Shown: positions 15,657 to 25,460, counted from the first letter of the stretch. The stretch: 40,666 nucleotides of DNA from Ignavibacteriae bacterium HGW-Ignavibacteriae-2 (GCA_002839805.1 PGYT01000021.1:1-40666), one strand, 5' to 3'. The notes: a model not told the origin generated them from the sequence alone. Program-made: numbers and translations.

Positions 15657-16217
15657 TTAATGTAACACCTGGTACTTACTTTGTACAAATCCGTTTAGAA
15701 ATGAAGTTGTTTCCAGATGTTTCAATTTAATATCCTTATCAAATTCTCCGAACAGAGAAATTCCTTTACCTATAATTACAGGTAATCTTGTGATTATCAA
15801 TTCATCAATTAATCCCTCGTTTAAAAAGGCCTGTATGGTTTTACCACCATCAACATATATATGTTTTGCGCCTTCCTTTTGTAATCGGATAATCAATTCT
15901 TTGGCAGAACCTCGCCTCAGTTCAACTGTAAGAGCTAAATTGTCAGAAATTGCTTCTAACGTATTACTTAATACGATAACTTTTTTACTGCCATACGGCC
16001 AATTTTGGAAAGTAAGAACTGATTGGAATGTGTTGCGTCCCATTACAATAGTGTCTATCGAATCTATAAATTTTTTATATCCAAAATCATCATTAATTTC
16101 CGATCCGATTGTTTCGTTTTCACTTCCATTCAACCAATCAAGTTCACCATTCTCCCTGGCAATAAATCCGTCAAGGCTTACGGCTATAAATACAGATGCT
16201 TTAATAATATTACCCAT
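15657..16217 (-). CDS. Dihydrofolate reductase-family protein (RibD C-terminal-like)
   Basis: A 186-residue member of the same broad DHFR/RibD_C family as the gene at 11356, but a different subgroup and not a close copy. It has SVFIAVSLDGFIARENGELD at residues 7-26, the MGRNTFQSV motif near 70, the nucleotide-binding HIYVDGGKTIQAFL (about 128-141) and LIDELIITRLPVIIGKGISLF (about 146-166). It is presumably a cytoplasmic NAD(P)H-dependent reductase of unknown substrate. It stands alone between the kinase and the SGNH gene, with no clear ribosome site and no attC-like element at its ends. The 169 bases between it and the kinase show nothing notable. Confidence 0.87.
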   Translation of the reverse strand: MGNIIKASVFIAVSLDGFIARENGELDWLNGSENETIGSEINDDFGYKKFIDSIDTIVMGRNTFQSVLTFQNWPYGSKKVIVLSNTLEAISDNLALTVELRRGSAKELIIRLQKEGAKHIYVDGGKTIQAFLNEGLIDELIITRLPVIIGKGISLFGEFDKDIKLKHLETTSFLNGFVQSKYQVLH

Positions 16218-16518
16218 TTAATTTTTATCGAATATTTCACAGGAGATTGAAACTCTAAACAGTATTATAAATATTTTTATGATTATAAATTGTTCATAAT
16301 TTTTTAAAACAACAATTTCTTCAGTCGGAAGACCGAAAATTTATTTGAAGTAAATGTTGTTCATCTGCAAAATTTACTATTCGCCTAATTCGTAAATTTT
16401 ATGGAATCTATTGACCAACATGAAAACGATTCTAAGGATTTTGATGTATGTTAAAAAATAATCTGCTTCTTTACAAATATTGAAGCCGATTTAGAGGCGA
16501 TGAATATAAAAGAAAATA
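16218..16518. other. Intergenic region, no gene seen
   Basis: About 300 bases of AT-rich sequence between the DHFR-like gene and the end of the SGNH gene. Only a short hairpin, TCGG-AAGA-CCGA at 16325-16336, flanked by CTTCA/TGAAG, stands out. It has no T run and may be a weak 3' structure of the SGNH transcript. Confidence 0.4.
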
Positions 16519-18336
16519 CTATTGCACTAATATCATTTTATTTGTCTGCGTATAAGATCCCGCTGATAATTTATAGAAATATATACCGCTGCTTAATTTA
16601 TTACCGTCGAACACTACTTGATAACGACCATTTGATTTGTTTTCATCAACAAGAGTATCTACTTGCCTGCCTAAAACGTCGTATACTACTAAACTAACAT
16701 GAGCAGATGGAGTATTCGAGTTTATTGATATTGAATATTCGATTGTGGTGGAGGGATTAAATGGATTGGGATAATTTTGAGCCAGATTGTTTTTTAAAGG
16801 AATAAGCCAATCATGGGAATATTCAATTGTTGTGGGATTTAATGTGCCGAAAATCTCAAATTCTTTTAGGATGTAACCGCTGTCTGTTGAACTTCTTTTC
16901 AATGCCACCAATCGTAAGTATCTGCCTTTTCCCGATAAACCGGTAACATCGTCAATCTCACCGTCACCTTTAGTTGTTACATATACAACGGAAGTTGTGC
17001 CGCTTTCAGAAAGCAATTGTATTTGATAGGTAACCGCATAAATATGACCCCAATTAATTTTTACCCTGTTAACATTTATATCTTTGCCCATATCTACCGA
17101 TATCCACACGCTATTTTGATTACCGCTTATCCAGGCCGTATTTAAGTCGCCATCCACTGCTAAATCACCATAGTATCCTCTTTCGTTTGTGGAAGTTGAA
17201 GTTTTGCGTTTATATGCCCTGTTTAATTTGTCCGCATCAAGCAATTCAACCGTAACTGTACTGGTATCATTCTTGGCGCCACGGGAAATTAAAGTATAAG
17301 TTGTTGTTTCTGATGGAGAAACGGCAACTGAATCATTAGTATTTACAGCTTGACCATCCAGAGTAACAATTGACCCGCTGGAAGTATTCCAAACAAGATA
17401 GCATGTGTCGGATGCCGATTTTTCAAGAAGGAATGGATTAGCATAAAAAGATTTGATTTTTCCGGGGGGAATAAATTGAACCAGGACTTCCGCCTTGTCA
17501 GAAAGTTCACCCGTGGATGTGAGAGTAAATTTTGTATCTTCAGTTATAGTTACATCCATAGAGTCAATCGGGTTAACAGTCTGTCCATCTAAGGTTACTA
17601 ATGATTCTGTAGAAGTTCGCCAGCGGATTGTAATCTTTTCATTTAATTCCGCGAACGCAGTATCTGATGTAAAAGTTATTATTTGTCCCGAAGGAATGTT
17701 TAGAATGGACTCACTCGCAAATTCAGCCATAATTTTATATCCATCCGAATTAGGGTGAACTCCATCCGGGAATAATTCAGGGTGAGGTAAAAAATAGTTA
17801 TAGTAGTCTATCGTTAGAGTATTGGCAGAAGTATGAACTGAATCAATTAACGGAATAATCTGATCGTGTATAACTGAGTTTGTAATTCCCGCAAGGAGTT
17901 TGAACGCGGGCGGAGGAAAAGCCAGGAATATTATTGGATCTTTGCCATCTTTTCTGAAATCCGAAATCATATCCATATAATCGCCATAAAACTCTTCTCC
18001 ATAAGCCCAGTTTTGAGGTTTGCTGTCATTAGTACCGAGCATAATGATAAGAATATGTGGATTAAAATCCTTCGCGTCCCAATATCTCTGCTGATTCCAA
18101 TAAGGCATATCTCCCTTTTTAAGCATTGTGGTTCCGCTAATTCCAAAATTCTGAACATTGTAACCTGATCCCAGCAATTTAGCAAGCTGCTGAGGGTATG
18201 ATTGGCTGTTATTTCCACCATGTGTAATGCTGTTGCCAACACACGCGATTCTTATAGATGATTGTTGTGATAAAAGAATTGTATTCAAAAAAATAAACAG
18301 AATACAAAAGTGTGGAATAATTTTTAGGGAATTCAT
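16519..18336 (-). CDS. Secreted SGNH/GDSL esterase with Ig-like repeats, discoidin domain and T9SS sorting tail
   Basis: About 605 residues. The chosen ATG has GGAG 6 bases upstream; another in-frame ATG lies four codons earlier. After a signal peptide (about 1-25) comes an SGNH hydrolase domain (to about 215) with the variant GNSITHG for GDSL block I, GTND for block III and the catalytic Asp/His pair in DGVHPNSDGY. Two similar Ig-like units follow (each with VTLDGQ and VN), then an F5/8-type (discoidin) domain (about 385-495) that likely binds carbohydrate. The C terminus has NYPNPFNPSTTIEYS and YDVLGRQV...GIYFYKL, the type A sorting domain of type IX secretion. It is likely a cell-surface or released carbohydrate esterase acting on plant or microbial polysaccharides. 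Confidence 0.9.
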   Translation of the reverse strand: MNSLKIIPHFCILFIFLNTILLSQQSSIRIACVGNSITHGGNNSQSYPQQLAKLLGSGYNVQNFGISGTTMLKKGDMPYWNQQRYWDAKDFNPHILIIMLGTNDSKPQNWAYGEEFYGDYMDMISDFRKDGKDPIIFLAFPPPAFKLLAGITNSVIHDQIIPLIDSVHTSANTLTIDYYNYFLPHPELFPDGVHPNSDGYKIMAEFASESILNIPSGQIITFTSDTAFAELNEKITIRWRTSTESLVTLDGQTVNPIDSMDVTITEDTKFTLTSTGELSDKAEVLVQFIPPGKIKSFYANPFLLEKSASDTCYLVWNTSSGSIVTLDGQAVNTNDSVAVSPSETTTYTLISRGAKNDTSTVTVELLDADKLNRAYKRKTSTSTNERGYYGDLAVDGDLNTAWISGNQNSVWISVDMGKDINVNRVKINWGHIYAVTYQIQLLSESGTTSVVYVTTKGDGEIDDVTGLSGKGRYLRLVALKRSSTDSGYILKEFEIFGTLNPTTIEYSHDWLIPLKNNLAQNYPNPFNPSTTIEYSISINSNTPSAHVSLVVYDVLGRQVDTLVDENKSNGRYQVVFDGNKLSSGIYFYKLSAGSYTQTNKMILVQ

Positions 18337-18893
18337 ATCAGTCTCCATCTCTCAAAGTTTTTCAGAAGATACAGTCAAATAACAATACCATTTTATTAGC
18401 ATTTCCATCCCGATTTTTTAGATTATGATTTTCATAAAATTTTATCAAAATAAGAATGTAAATTTTTCAGAATATCTATTTATCAGCTCGAAAAAGGATT
18501 AAAAACGGAATATGATATTAAGTAATTTACTCAGGAAAACATATTCAATGTATAGAACAACAACTACAATGCCAGAATATTGCTTTTCAAAACTCCAATT
18601 AATTGACATTGACTTGTTGATTTATTTGAAAAAACGGTCTGTCAATTGTTGATAAATTAACCTTAATAAATAATTAATTATGAAATAATAGAGTTTACTT
18701 TATTGTTAGCCCTCTCTATAAATATTTTGCGTAGAATTCTTCTTTATATCAATTAATTATTTAGGGTGCGTAATTCCTATTTCAGATTAATTCTAAAATC
18801 TGGTGTTTAAACTTTATTCATTTCCATACGTCTGAAACTCGGTGAATAATTAAAGAGATTTAGGATTTCCAGGATTTTTAAAAGAGGTTTTTA
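18337..18893. other. Divergent intergenic region with an inverted repeat
   Basis: About 550 bases between two divergent genes, AT-rich. AATTGACA (18601-18608) and TGTCAATT (18640-18647) form an 8-bp inverted repeat with a 31-base centre. It could be a regulatory site for either gene. I see no RNA gene, no confident promoter and no supported reading frame in the rest. Confidence 0.35.
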
Positions 18894-19079
18894 ATGACAA
18901 AGTTTTTATTATGGATAATTGTATTGATCTTTTGTTGGCCCCTGGCGATTATCGCATTGATAATCTATCCTTTGGTATGGTTGATTCTTCTCCCATTCCG
19001 AATTCTCGGAATCGCGGTGGATGGTATACTTGATTTAATAACGGCGATAATTAAACTTCCCTCAAAAATAATTAGTTAA
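18894..19079 (+). CDS. Small hydrophobic membrane protein
   Basis: A 61-residue protein, hydrophobic almost throughout: one or two helices at about residues 4-38 (LLWIIVLIFCWPLAIIALI, then PLVWLILLPF), then an amphipathic C-terminal helix ending KLPSKIIS. AGAGG precedes the ATG by about 6 bases, which supports translation. It is the only plus-strand gene in this part of the window and converges on the GH9 fusion gene, whose stop lies 30 bases away. I do not recognise a function; small proteins of this kind are common and poorly characterised. Confidence 0.65.
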   Translation: MTKFLLWIIVLIFCWPLAIIALIIYPLVWLILLPFRILGIAVDGILDLITAIIKLPSKIIS

Positions 19080-19109
19080 TAAATAATGTGTAAGTCTAGT
19101 ATCTTTTTG

Positions 19110-21596
19110 TCATTCTAATTTGGTAAAACTATATCCTCTCACTTTTAGCTCCGAAATTAATTTATCCAAATAATTATAAAATTTATCGGATCTTCTTTCG
19201 TCAGTTCCTACATGTGTAAGCAGAAAAAATCCGTTCAACCCGTTTGGATCTTTTTCTTCGTATTTTAAAATTCTCTTAAATATTTCTTGGCTGGACAAAT
19301 AATTTTCACCTTGTTCCGGATATGTGTAGTCCGCATTCGAATAAGTACCAGGAGTATAATTAATTAATGTTAAACCCAAAGCGTTAGTCCAATTAGCAAT
19401 CTCCTGATTATACCATTCATAAGGAGGTAAAAAATATTTTGCATTATTTTTTTCGATCCCAAATTTTCTCATCTCTTCATAGTTGGATTTCAAATCTTCA
19501 ATAAATTCTTCCTGCGTTAATAATAACGAATCTCTCTTTTCCCATGGTGCATATAAAAGATGTTTATCCGAATGCGCTCCAAGATAGTGTCCATTTTCAA
19601 TTAATTTCTTAATTATATTTTCGTTTTCCGGAGTTCTGTAAAAATCCCCAGTGAAAAAAAACATACTTTTTATACCGTGCTTATTGAGGACATCGATAAT
19701 AATTTCTGCTCCATCCGCAAAGTCACCGCCGGTAAATACTAGATGCAATTCTTTCTTTTTTATATTTGTCCGGATAATGCCCCCACTTTCATAATTGAAG
19801 GCAGAATCAATATTTGGATTTTGTTTTATTCCTTCGGCTTCTCTGCAAGAAAAGTAGTACGAAAGACTCGCGGTACCATCCATAGTTGGTTCGTTTGAGG
19901 AATAATCTCCATAATCATCATGATAAACAACCAAATCAGATTGAAATTCTGCGTACTCGTCACCATTGAATAATGTAATTCCGAGTAACTTGTTATATAT
20001 AGTTGAGTAGACCGGTCCGTCTACTAATCCCCCGTCTATTTTATAATTATTTAAGTGTGTAAAAGCGGAATGCGGATCGGAAGGAGAATCTCCTAAATTC
20101 GGCATTCCAACTATCATACTTGTCCCCCAAGGATTACATCCGAACAACCAATCGAATAAGGCGTTTTCCATCTCTTCATATTTTCTTTGACCAGTAACTT
20201 CGTAATATAATCTGCATTGAGTTAACATAGCAGCTACAAGATTATTCGAACACCAAATAAAAGGTATTCCATTGAGGAAAACATTTTTTTCAGCTCGCTT
20301 AAAAACTAAATCAATACCATCCTCATAATATTTTTTAAATCTTTGTGATATTTCGTTACTGTTATTTCGGGCCAAATAGTAATGCCCCAAATTGATAAAA
20401 GGATACCATTGATAATGTTTAGCCGAATCACTGCCCATCCATGGAGTAATAGGTTCTGATTCACCAAAATTAACAGCTTCAACCAGAAAATCAGTTTCGC
20501 CTGTAGCGTTAAAAATTACCGCAGCGGCAAGTTCCATATCATCTTTCCAGTTTTCTTCCTCATAAAAATAAGGGGCTCTGCAAGGAGCTGTCTGGCAGAC
20601 ACCCGGATTATCACCACCGAATTGATAAGCCTGCAATGCTTTTTTCTTCAGTAGCACCGAGTAATCTGGGTAAATATCGCTGAATAATTCCGCACCCATA
20701 GCGAAAGCAGATGCATATTTCCCGGCTGTAGAAGCAATGCCGTTTGATTTGTTTTGGTGCTTCATTACGCCCTGCGGTTTACCAGTACAAAAATAAACGG
20801 GGCGTTCCAATCCTTTTCCGTAACTAATAGAGTCCTGATTAGGCAGTCTGAATCCCATATGATCACGATCATCGGCAATCTGATTAAACATAACAGCACT
20901 ATCCGGATTCATTTTTATCAGCCAATCCAAACCCCATTTTGCTTCATCTAATATATCAGGAATACCATTTCCGCCGAAATCACCATTAGCATCGTATTCA
21001 TCCTCAAAAACATTTGGATTATGTTGATAAGCAAATAACATTTGGAATGTTGCGTTAGCAGATGTGGTTACGTATTGCAGATAATCTGAAGCGTCATGCC
21101 ATCCCCCGGTAACATCAATATGATTAGAATCTAAATGGGGATGATAAATGATATACCCGTCATCAGTATGACAAGAATCTTTAAGGAATGGATTATACCC
21201 GCACCTCTGCTGGCGCATATATTTCAGTAAAAAATCGCTAATACCATCGTATACATCGTATGAAATCCTGAATGAATGTGATTTAGTATCGCCCACGACA
21301 ATATAAAAAGCTCCCTCTTTTTGAAACGAGGAAAAATTTAATCTATAATTAGTATTAAAATTACCAAATGCTCCATAAAATTTAACACTGGAAAATTGTT
21401 CTATAAGTTCATCGGTAAGGGCATCGTGTATTTCGAAAGTATTAATCCGAACGTTATTATTGCTAAAATAAACAGCAACTTTTTGGGATGCAGGAAGATA
21501 TCCCAGCTGATTTATTCTCAGGTACCCTTCGCCGTAAACATTTGTAGCAATAATAATAAACGAAAAAAGTGTTGCATAAAAAATTCTAAAACGCAT
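19110..21596 (-). CDS. GH9 glycoside hydrolase fused to a polysaccharide deacetylase-like domain
   Basis: An 828-residue secreted enzyme with signal peptide (about 1-22), an N-terminal Ig-like cellulase domain (about 25-110, starting LRINQLGYLP), a GH9 catalytic domain (about 115-605) and a NodB/CE4-like domain (about 614-828). In GH9, GGWHDASDY holds the catalytic aspartates D168 and D171. GCNPWGTSM...DPHSAF is the C-terminal substrate region and SSNEPTMDGTASL carries the presumed acid glutamate. In the NodB part the metal motif HSDKH (H675, H679), PPYEW and FLLTH are present, but motif 1 reads VFTGGDFADG, not TFDDG. GAGG precedes the ATG. It is the last gene of the GH92-methyltransferase-GH9 unit. 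The pairing suggests action on an acetylated or amino-sugar glycan; the substrate is not certain. Confidence 0.88.
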   Translation of the reverse strand: MRFRIFYATLFSFIIIATNVYGEGYLRINQLGYLPASQKVAVYFSNNNVRINTFEIHDALTDELIEQFSSVKFYGAFGNFNTNYRLNFSSFQKEGAFYIVVGDTKSHSFRISYDVYDGISDFLLKYMRQQRCGYNPFLKDSCHTDDGYIIYHPHLDSNHIDVTGGWHDASDYLQYVTTSANATFQMLFAYQHNPNVFEDEYDANGDFGGNGIPDILDEAKWGLDWLIKMNPDSAVMFNQIADDRDHMGFRLPNQDSISYGKGLERPVYFCTGKPQGVMKHQNKSNGIASTAGKYASAFAMGAELFSDIYPDYSVLLKKKALQAYQFGGDNPGVCQTAPCRAPYFYEEENWKDDMELAAAVIFNATGETDFLVEAVNFGESEPITPWMGSDSAKHYQWYPFINLGHYYLARNNSNEISQRFKKYYEDGIDLVFKRAEKNVFLNGIPFIWCSNNLVAAMLTQCRLYYEVTGQRKYEEMENALFDWLFGCNPWGTSMIVGMPNLGDSPSDPHSAFTHLNNYKIDGGLVDGPVYSTIYNKLLGITLFNGDEYAEFQSDLVVYHDDYGDYSSNEPTMDGTASLSYYFSCREAEGIKQNPNIDSAFNYESGGIIRTNIKKKELHLVFTGGDFADGAEIIIDVLNKHGIKSMFFFTGDFYRTPENENIIKKLIENGHYLGAHSDKHLLYAPWEKRDSLLLTQEEFIEDLKSNYEEMRKFGIEKNNAKYFLPPYEWYNQEIANWTNALGLTLINYTPGTYSNADYTYPEQGENYLSSQEIFKRILKYEEKDPNGLNGFFLLTHVGTDERRSDKFYNYLDKLISELKVRGYSFTKLE

Positions 21597-21640
21597 AATT
21601 ACCTCATCGGAATAACATATTCAATAAATAAGTGGAATTA

Positions 21641-22261
21641 TTATTGCTTTAGCACAACAATATGAGAAGTTGTGGGTTTATTCTTAATTTCATTAATAAT
21701 TGAGAACTTTCCTGCCTCTGCCAGTCCATGAATTCCGTTTTGAAGTACGAAAGACTTATAATTTTTATAATGATCTTTTCCTGCCACAAATTCAACGACT
21801 TCATTCAAAAATGTCCAAAAACCCGGCTTTCGGGGCACAAGATAATCACCAATTATAACATTTTTTGCGTTATCTGCCAATATCTTCAACAGTCTAATTC
21901 TATCCCTTAAATCAATTTCATGTATTACATAAGTTAAAATTGCGTAGTCATATTTTACCGAAGAGTTTTCAAGATAATTGAAAATGTCGGCATGACTAAA
22001 TGAAATTATTGGTGATGATTTTTTTCTCAATAAAAAATTGGCTCGCTTAATATTTTTATTAGAGAGATCTATTCCTTGATAACTGGAAACTATATTCTCC
22101 AATTTAAAACCGAGTCGGCCAGTTCCGCAACCGATATCTAATATTGCTGAGTTAGGTTTAATAATTGATTTAATAACAGAAAACATTTTATCCTGATTGG
22201 GCGCAATAATTTTATCATAGAACAATCCGTCGTACCAATGATTTTTATTTTCTTTGTTCAT
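21641..22261 (-). CDS. Class I SAM-dependent methyltransferase
   Basis: A 206-residue cytoplasmic methyltransferase with the SAM-binding motif ILDIGCGTGRLG (about residues 40-51), the acidic end of the second strand in YQGIDLSNKN (about 62-71) and a later motif YAILTYVIHEID (about 105-116). The C-terminal part, FWTFLNEVVEFVAGKDHY, may form the substrate lid. The substrate is unknown; the fold suits small molecules, quinones, lipids or proteins. It lies between two secreted glycosidase genes (gaps of 30 and 44 bases), an odd place for a cytoplasmic methyltransferase. The operon arrangement is clear; the functional link is not. Confidence 0.85.
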   Translation of the reverse strand: MNKENKNHWYDGLFYDKIIAPNQDKMFSVIKSIIKPNSAILDIGCGTGRLGFKLENIVSSYQGIDLSNKNIKRANFLLRKKSSPIISFSHADIFNYLENSSVKYDYAILTYVIHEIDLRDRIRLLKILADNAKNVIIGDYLVPRKPGFWTFLNEVVEFVAGKDHYKNYKSFVLQNGIHGLAEAGKFSIINEIKNKPTTSHIVVLKQ

Positions 22262-22291
22262 GTTTTAAAAATCCCAAAAATTAATGTACAG

Positions 22292-25200
22292 TTAACGTTC
22301 AAGAACAATTTCATCAACAAATATAAAAGCATTTTTCCCGGCAGCCGAATGCCATGATGGACATAATCCCATATTTTGCGCTAGAATATTGAGATAACGT
22401 GTTTTTGCGTATACAGGAATACTAAATTCCTTAATTTCTTTTTTCCCCGCATCTTCTTTATTTCCAATTGCAATGCTAGGTAACTTTTCAAAATTATTTT
22501 TATCAATAGAAATTGAGCATGTTAATTTTTCCGGGAAGAAAATCCAGGAACCATGATCTTTAAGAAAGGATATTTTTATTTGTTTTATCTCAGTCTCAAC
22601 CCCCAAATCGATAAGAGCGTTTAAGTCTACTATTCTGTAACCCTGCCATTTTCCGTCATGGAAATTTGATGTTCCCTTTATACCGTCAATTAAACCGTTG
22701 TCGCCGCCCGCCGAATAGTTCGGTGAGTATTTTTCATCAATTTTTATTTTAGGATAAACTTCTCCCTCTTCCGTAAAAAAAGGTTCAGCCTGGTTATAGT
22801 ATATAGCCCGCAAATAATCACGATTAAATATTTCACTGTAACCCAAATCTTTTCTGTAGGAAACTGCATATATTTTTCCGGATTCGTTAAGCACAATAGG
22901 TTTATCAAATTTTATTGAATTAGTATCAGGTAAACTGCCATCAAGAGTGTAATAAATTTCAGAGTTAATGTTCGTACATTTTAAATCAACCGATAAAGAA
23001 TTATTAAAAATTGTTCTATCAGTAGTTTGGTAAGGGGGGAACATATAATTTTCTTCTATCGCTGTAAATTTATTTTTTAAGGAAGAATTTGGTCTGTCTT
23101 CCATTTTTAATCCAAGTTTATAATTTGGCGTATCCGACATTTCAAATGTAATTTCACCACCTTTTATCAATTCTTCGTGTCTGAGATATAATTTATTATA
23201 TTCGGCATCATTAAGCTGAATACGTTTTAAATACTTATTCTTTTTAGAATTATTTTTTGTATTCAGTACAAATTTGTTTCCGTTTTCAAAGTTAATGGTG
23301 ACCTTGTCAAATATCGGACTTCCAAATACATACTCATTACTGCCAGGTGTAACGGGATAAAAACCGATGGAACTAAATATATACCAGGAAGACATCTGAC
23401 CGCAATCCTCGTTGCCACACAAACCGTCGCGTTTATCTGTGTACATTTCATCCAATATCTGCCTTACTTTCTCTTGGGTTTTATAGGCTTTCCCTGAGTA
23501 ATTGTAAAGATAAGAGACATGATGACTCGGCTCGTTGCCATGCGCATACTGCCCTATTAAACCTGTAACATCAGAGGGCATTTGAAAGTTAGAATTGCTC
23601 GATGCTATGAACAGAGAATCCAGTTTAATTGAGAATGAATTATCGCCGCCCATTAAATTGATTAGAGTAAAAATATCCTGAGGAACAAACCACGTGTATT
23701 GCCAGGAACTTCCTTCAGTAAATTCACCAGATCCTAGAGGGAAAGGTTCCTCTGGAATAAAATTCGTTTTCCACCTGCCATCCGAATATCTTCCCCTGCT
23801 GAATTTGGTTTTATTGTCAAATACATTTCTATAGTTAGAAGCACGATTGAGATAATATTTGTAATCATCCATTTCACCTAAAACTTTTGCCATTTGCGCT
23901 ATACACCAGTCGTCATATGCATATTCAAGCGTCTTAGAAGACGCATCCTCTTCTTTATCCATAGGGATATACCGCAGCTTTTTATAATAGTCCAGCCCAA
24001 GGTGATCCTTCATGGACGTATTTTTGATTTCGTTATACAGAGCTTTAACGTCATAGTCTACAATATTTTTCATGAATGCGTCAACAATTACCGGAACTGA
24101 GTGATAGCCGATCATCGTGCCAGTTTCGTTACCGAGCAGTTCCCATACAGGAAGATTATTTTGTTGAATACTTTTATGATATAATGACTTAATAAAATCA
24201 TTGGTTCGTTTTTGATCGATTAAAGTATAAAGCGGATGAGTAGAGCGGAATGTATCCCATAATGAAAATACAGAATAATGAGTATGATCTTCCGAAGTAT
24301 AAATTTGACCATCCATACCTCGGTATCTGCCGTCGACATCTTCAAAAATATTTGGGACAATCATCGTATGATAAAGAGCCGTATAAAATATTTTTCTTTG
24401 TTCCTCACTTCCTCCTTCAACAATTATTTTATTTAACTCATCGTTCCATTTCATCTTCGCTGAATTACGAATTTCCTCAAAATTCCAGCCGGGTAATTCT
24501 TTATTCATATTTTCATTGGCACCTTTTATATCCACATGGGATATTGCAACCTTTACAATTAATATATTAGTCTCATCCAAGTCGAATTTTAATGACGCTT
24601 TTACCCTCTCTCCTTTAATCTCATTAAATTTATTATCAGATGTTCCGTTCAAATTAAACATGTGTTCTATTATAGGGCGACTGAACTCGGCAGTGAAAAA
24701 GATTTTTTGATCTTTTGCCCAGCCTTTTGAAAATCTATAACCTACAATTTTATTATCATTTATTATTTTAAGAAACGATTCTTTATTACCGTCTCCAATA
24801 CCATGTGCAAGGTCTATTATAATTGCCGCATTGTTTGATTTGCTGTAAGTATATTTATGTAAACCCACTCTTTCAGTAGCTGTAAGTTCCGCGCTAATAT
24901 TATAGTCATCCAATTCAACCGAATAGTACCCAGGTTCTGCGCATTCTTTAGAATGACTAAACCTGGATCTGTAACCTTCATCAGGATTATTTTTACTTCC
25001 CGGTTCGAACTTAACAGCACCGGTAACTGGCATTAGTAAAATATCTCCCAAATCCGCGCAGCCTGTTCCGCTTAAATGAGTATGACTGAATCCCATAATA
25101 CTGCTATCTGAAGAATGATACCCGGAGCACCAATCCCAGTCCTCAACTCCGGTATCAGGGCTTAATTGTACCATTCCAAATGGCAATACAGCACCTGGAT

Positions 25201-25312
25201 ACGTATGTCCGTGCTCAGAGGTTCCAATAAAGGGGTCTACGTATTCAGTTAAGTTTTGTTGAGAATATAATAATGATGTGACCAGTAAAAGTGTTAAAAA
25301 GAAATTTTTCAT
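22292..25312 (-). CDS. GH92 alpha-mannosidase with CHB_HEX_C-like and discoidin-like C-terminal domains
   Basis: A 1006-residue exported exo-alpha-mannosidase. After the signal peptide (1-18), YVDPFIGTSEHGHTYPGA (about 24-41) and GMVQLSPDTG are the GH92 N-terminal signatures. The catalytic (alpha/alpha)6 part contains GNEDCGQMSSWYIFSS, with the conserved catalytic glutamate and calcium-site residues. GH92 enzymes are calcium-dependent and remove alpha-1,2 or other alpha-linked mannose. The C-terminal part adds an Ig-like CHB_HEX_C-type domain (IYYTLDGSLPDTNS) and a discoidin-like domain (about 860-1006). AAGGA precedes the ATG. It heads the operon with the methyltransferase and the GH9 fusion. 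The mannan or N-glycan target is inferred from the family. Confidence 0.94.
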   Translation of the reverse strand: MKNFFLTLLLVTSLLYSQQNLTEYVDPFIGTSEHGHTYPGAVLPFGMVQLSPDTGVEDWDWCSGYHSSDSSIMGFSHTHLSGTGCADLGDILLMPVTGAVKFEPGSKNNPDEGYRSRFSHSKECAEPGYYSVELDDYNISAELTATERVGLHKYTYSKSNNAAIIIDLAHGIGDGNKESFLKIINDNKIVGYRFSKGWAKDQKIFFTAEFSRPIIEHMFNLNGTSDNKFNEIKGERVKASLKFDLDETNILIVKVAISHVDIKGANENMNKELPGWNFEEIRNSAKMKWNDELNKIIVEGGSEEQRKIFYTALYHTMIVPNIFEDVDGRYRGMDGQIYTSEDHTHYSVFSLWDTFRSTHPLYTLIDQKRTNDFIKSLYHKSIQQNNLPVWELLGNETGTMIGYHSVPVIVDAFMKNIVDYDVKALYNEIKNTSMKDHLGLDYYKKLRYIPMDKEEDASSKTLEYAYDDWCIAQMAKVLGEMDDYKYYLNRASNYRNVFDNKTKFSRGRYSDGRWKTNFIPEEPFPLGSGEFTEGSSWQYTWFVPQDIFTLINLMGGDNSFSIKLDSLFIASSNSNFQMPSDVTGLIGQYAHGNEPSHHVSYLYNYSGKAYKTQEKVRQILDEMYTDKRDGLCGNEDCGQMSSWYIFSSIGFYPVTPGSNEYVFGSPIFDKVTINFENGNKFVLNTKNNSKKNKYLKRIQLNDAEYNKLYLRHEELIKGGEITFEMSDTPNYKLGLKMEDRPNSSLKNKFTAIEENYMFPPYQTTDRTIFNNSLSVDLKCTNINSEIYYTLDGSLPDTNSIKFDKPIVLNESGKIYAVSYRKDLGYSEIFNRDYLRAIYYNQAEPFFTEEGEVYPKIKIDEKYSPNYSAGGDNGLIDGIKGTSNFHDGKWQGYRIVDLNALIDLGVETEIKQIKISFLKDHGSWIFFPEKLTCSISIDKNNFEKLPSIAIGNKEDAGKKEIKEFSIPVYAKTRYLNILAQNMGLCPSWHSAAGKNAFIFVDEIVLER

Positions 25313-25409
25313 ATCGCGGTATTCCTTTTTTCCGAAGGTGAAAAATTAAAGGAATTAAAGATAAGATTATTTGATTAAATTGACTTGACAAATGAATATT
25401 TGAATAAAT

Positions 25410-25442
25410 TTGACGGGCGGAATTAAATGTTTCGCCCATCAA
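25410..25442 (-). terminator. Hairpin terminator after thioredoxin reductase
   Basis: On the minus strand, 19 bases after the stop of the reductase gene, TTGATGGGCG and CGCCCGTCAA form a 10-bp stem (one G-T wobble) with a 13-base loop. The following sequence is only moderately T-rich, so termination may be partial. It lies ahead of the GH92 operon. Confidence 0.55.
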
Positions 25443-25460
25443 TTAAATTAAATTTTACAG

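Noticed and set aside
15657-16217. Second DHFR-like gene as another integron cassette
   Set aside because: No attC-like palindrome and no GTTRRRY pair at its ends.
16325-16336. Hairpin TCGG-AAGA-CCGA as a functional RNA
   Set aside because: Stem of only four base pairs and no similar copy noticed elsewhere in the window.
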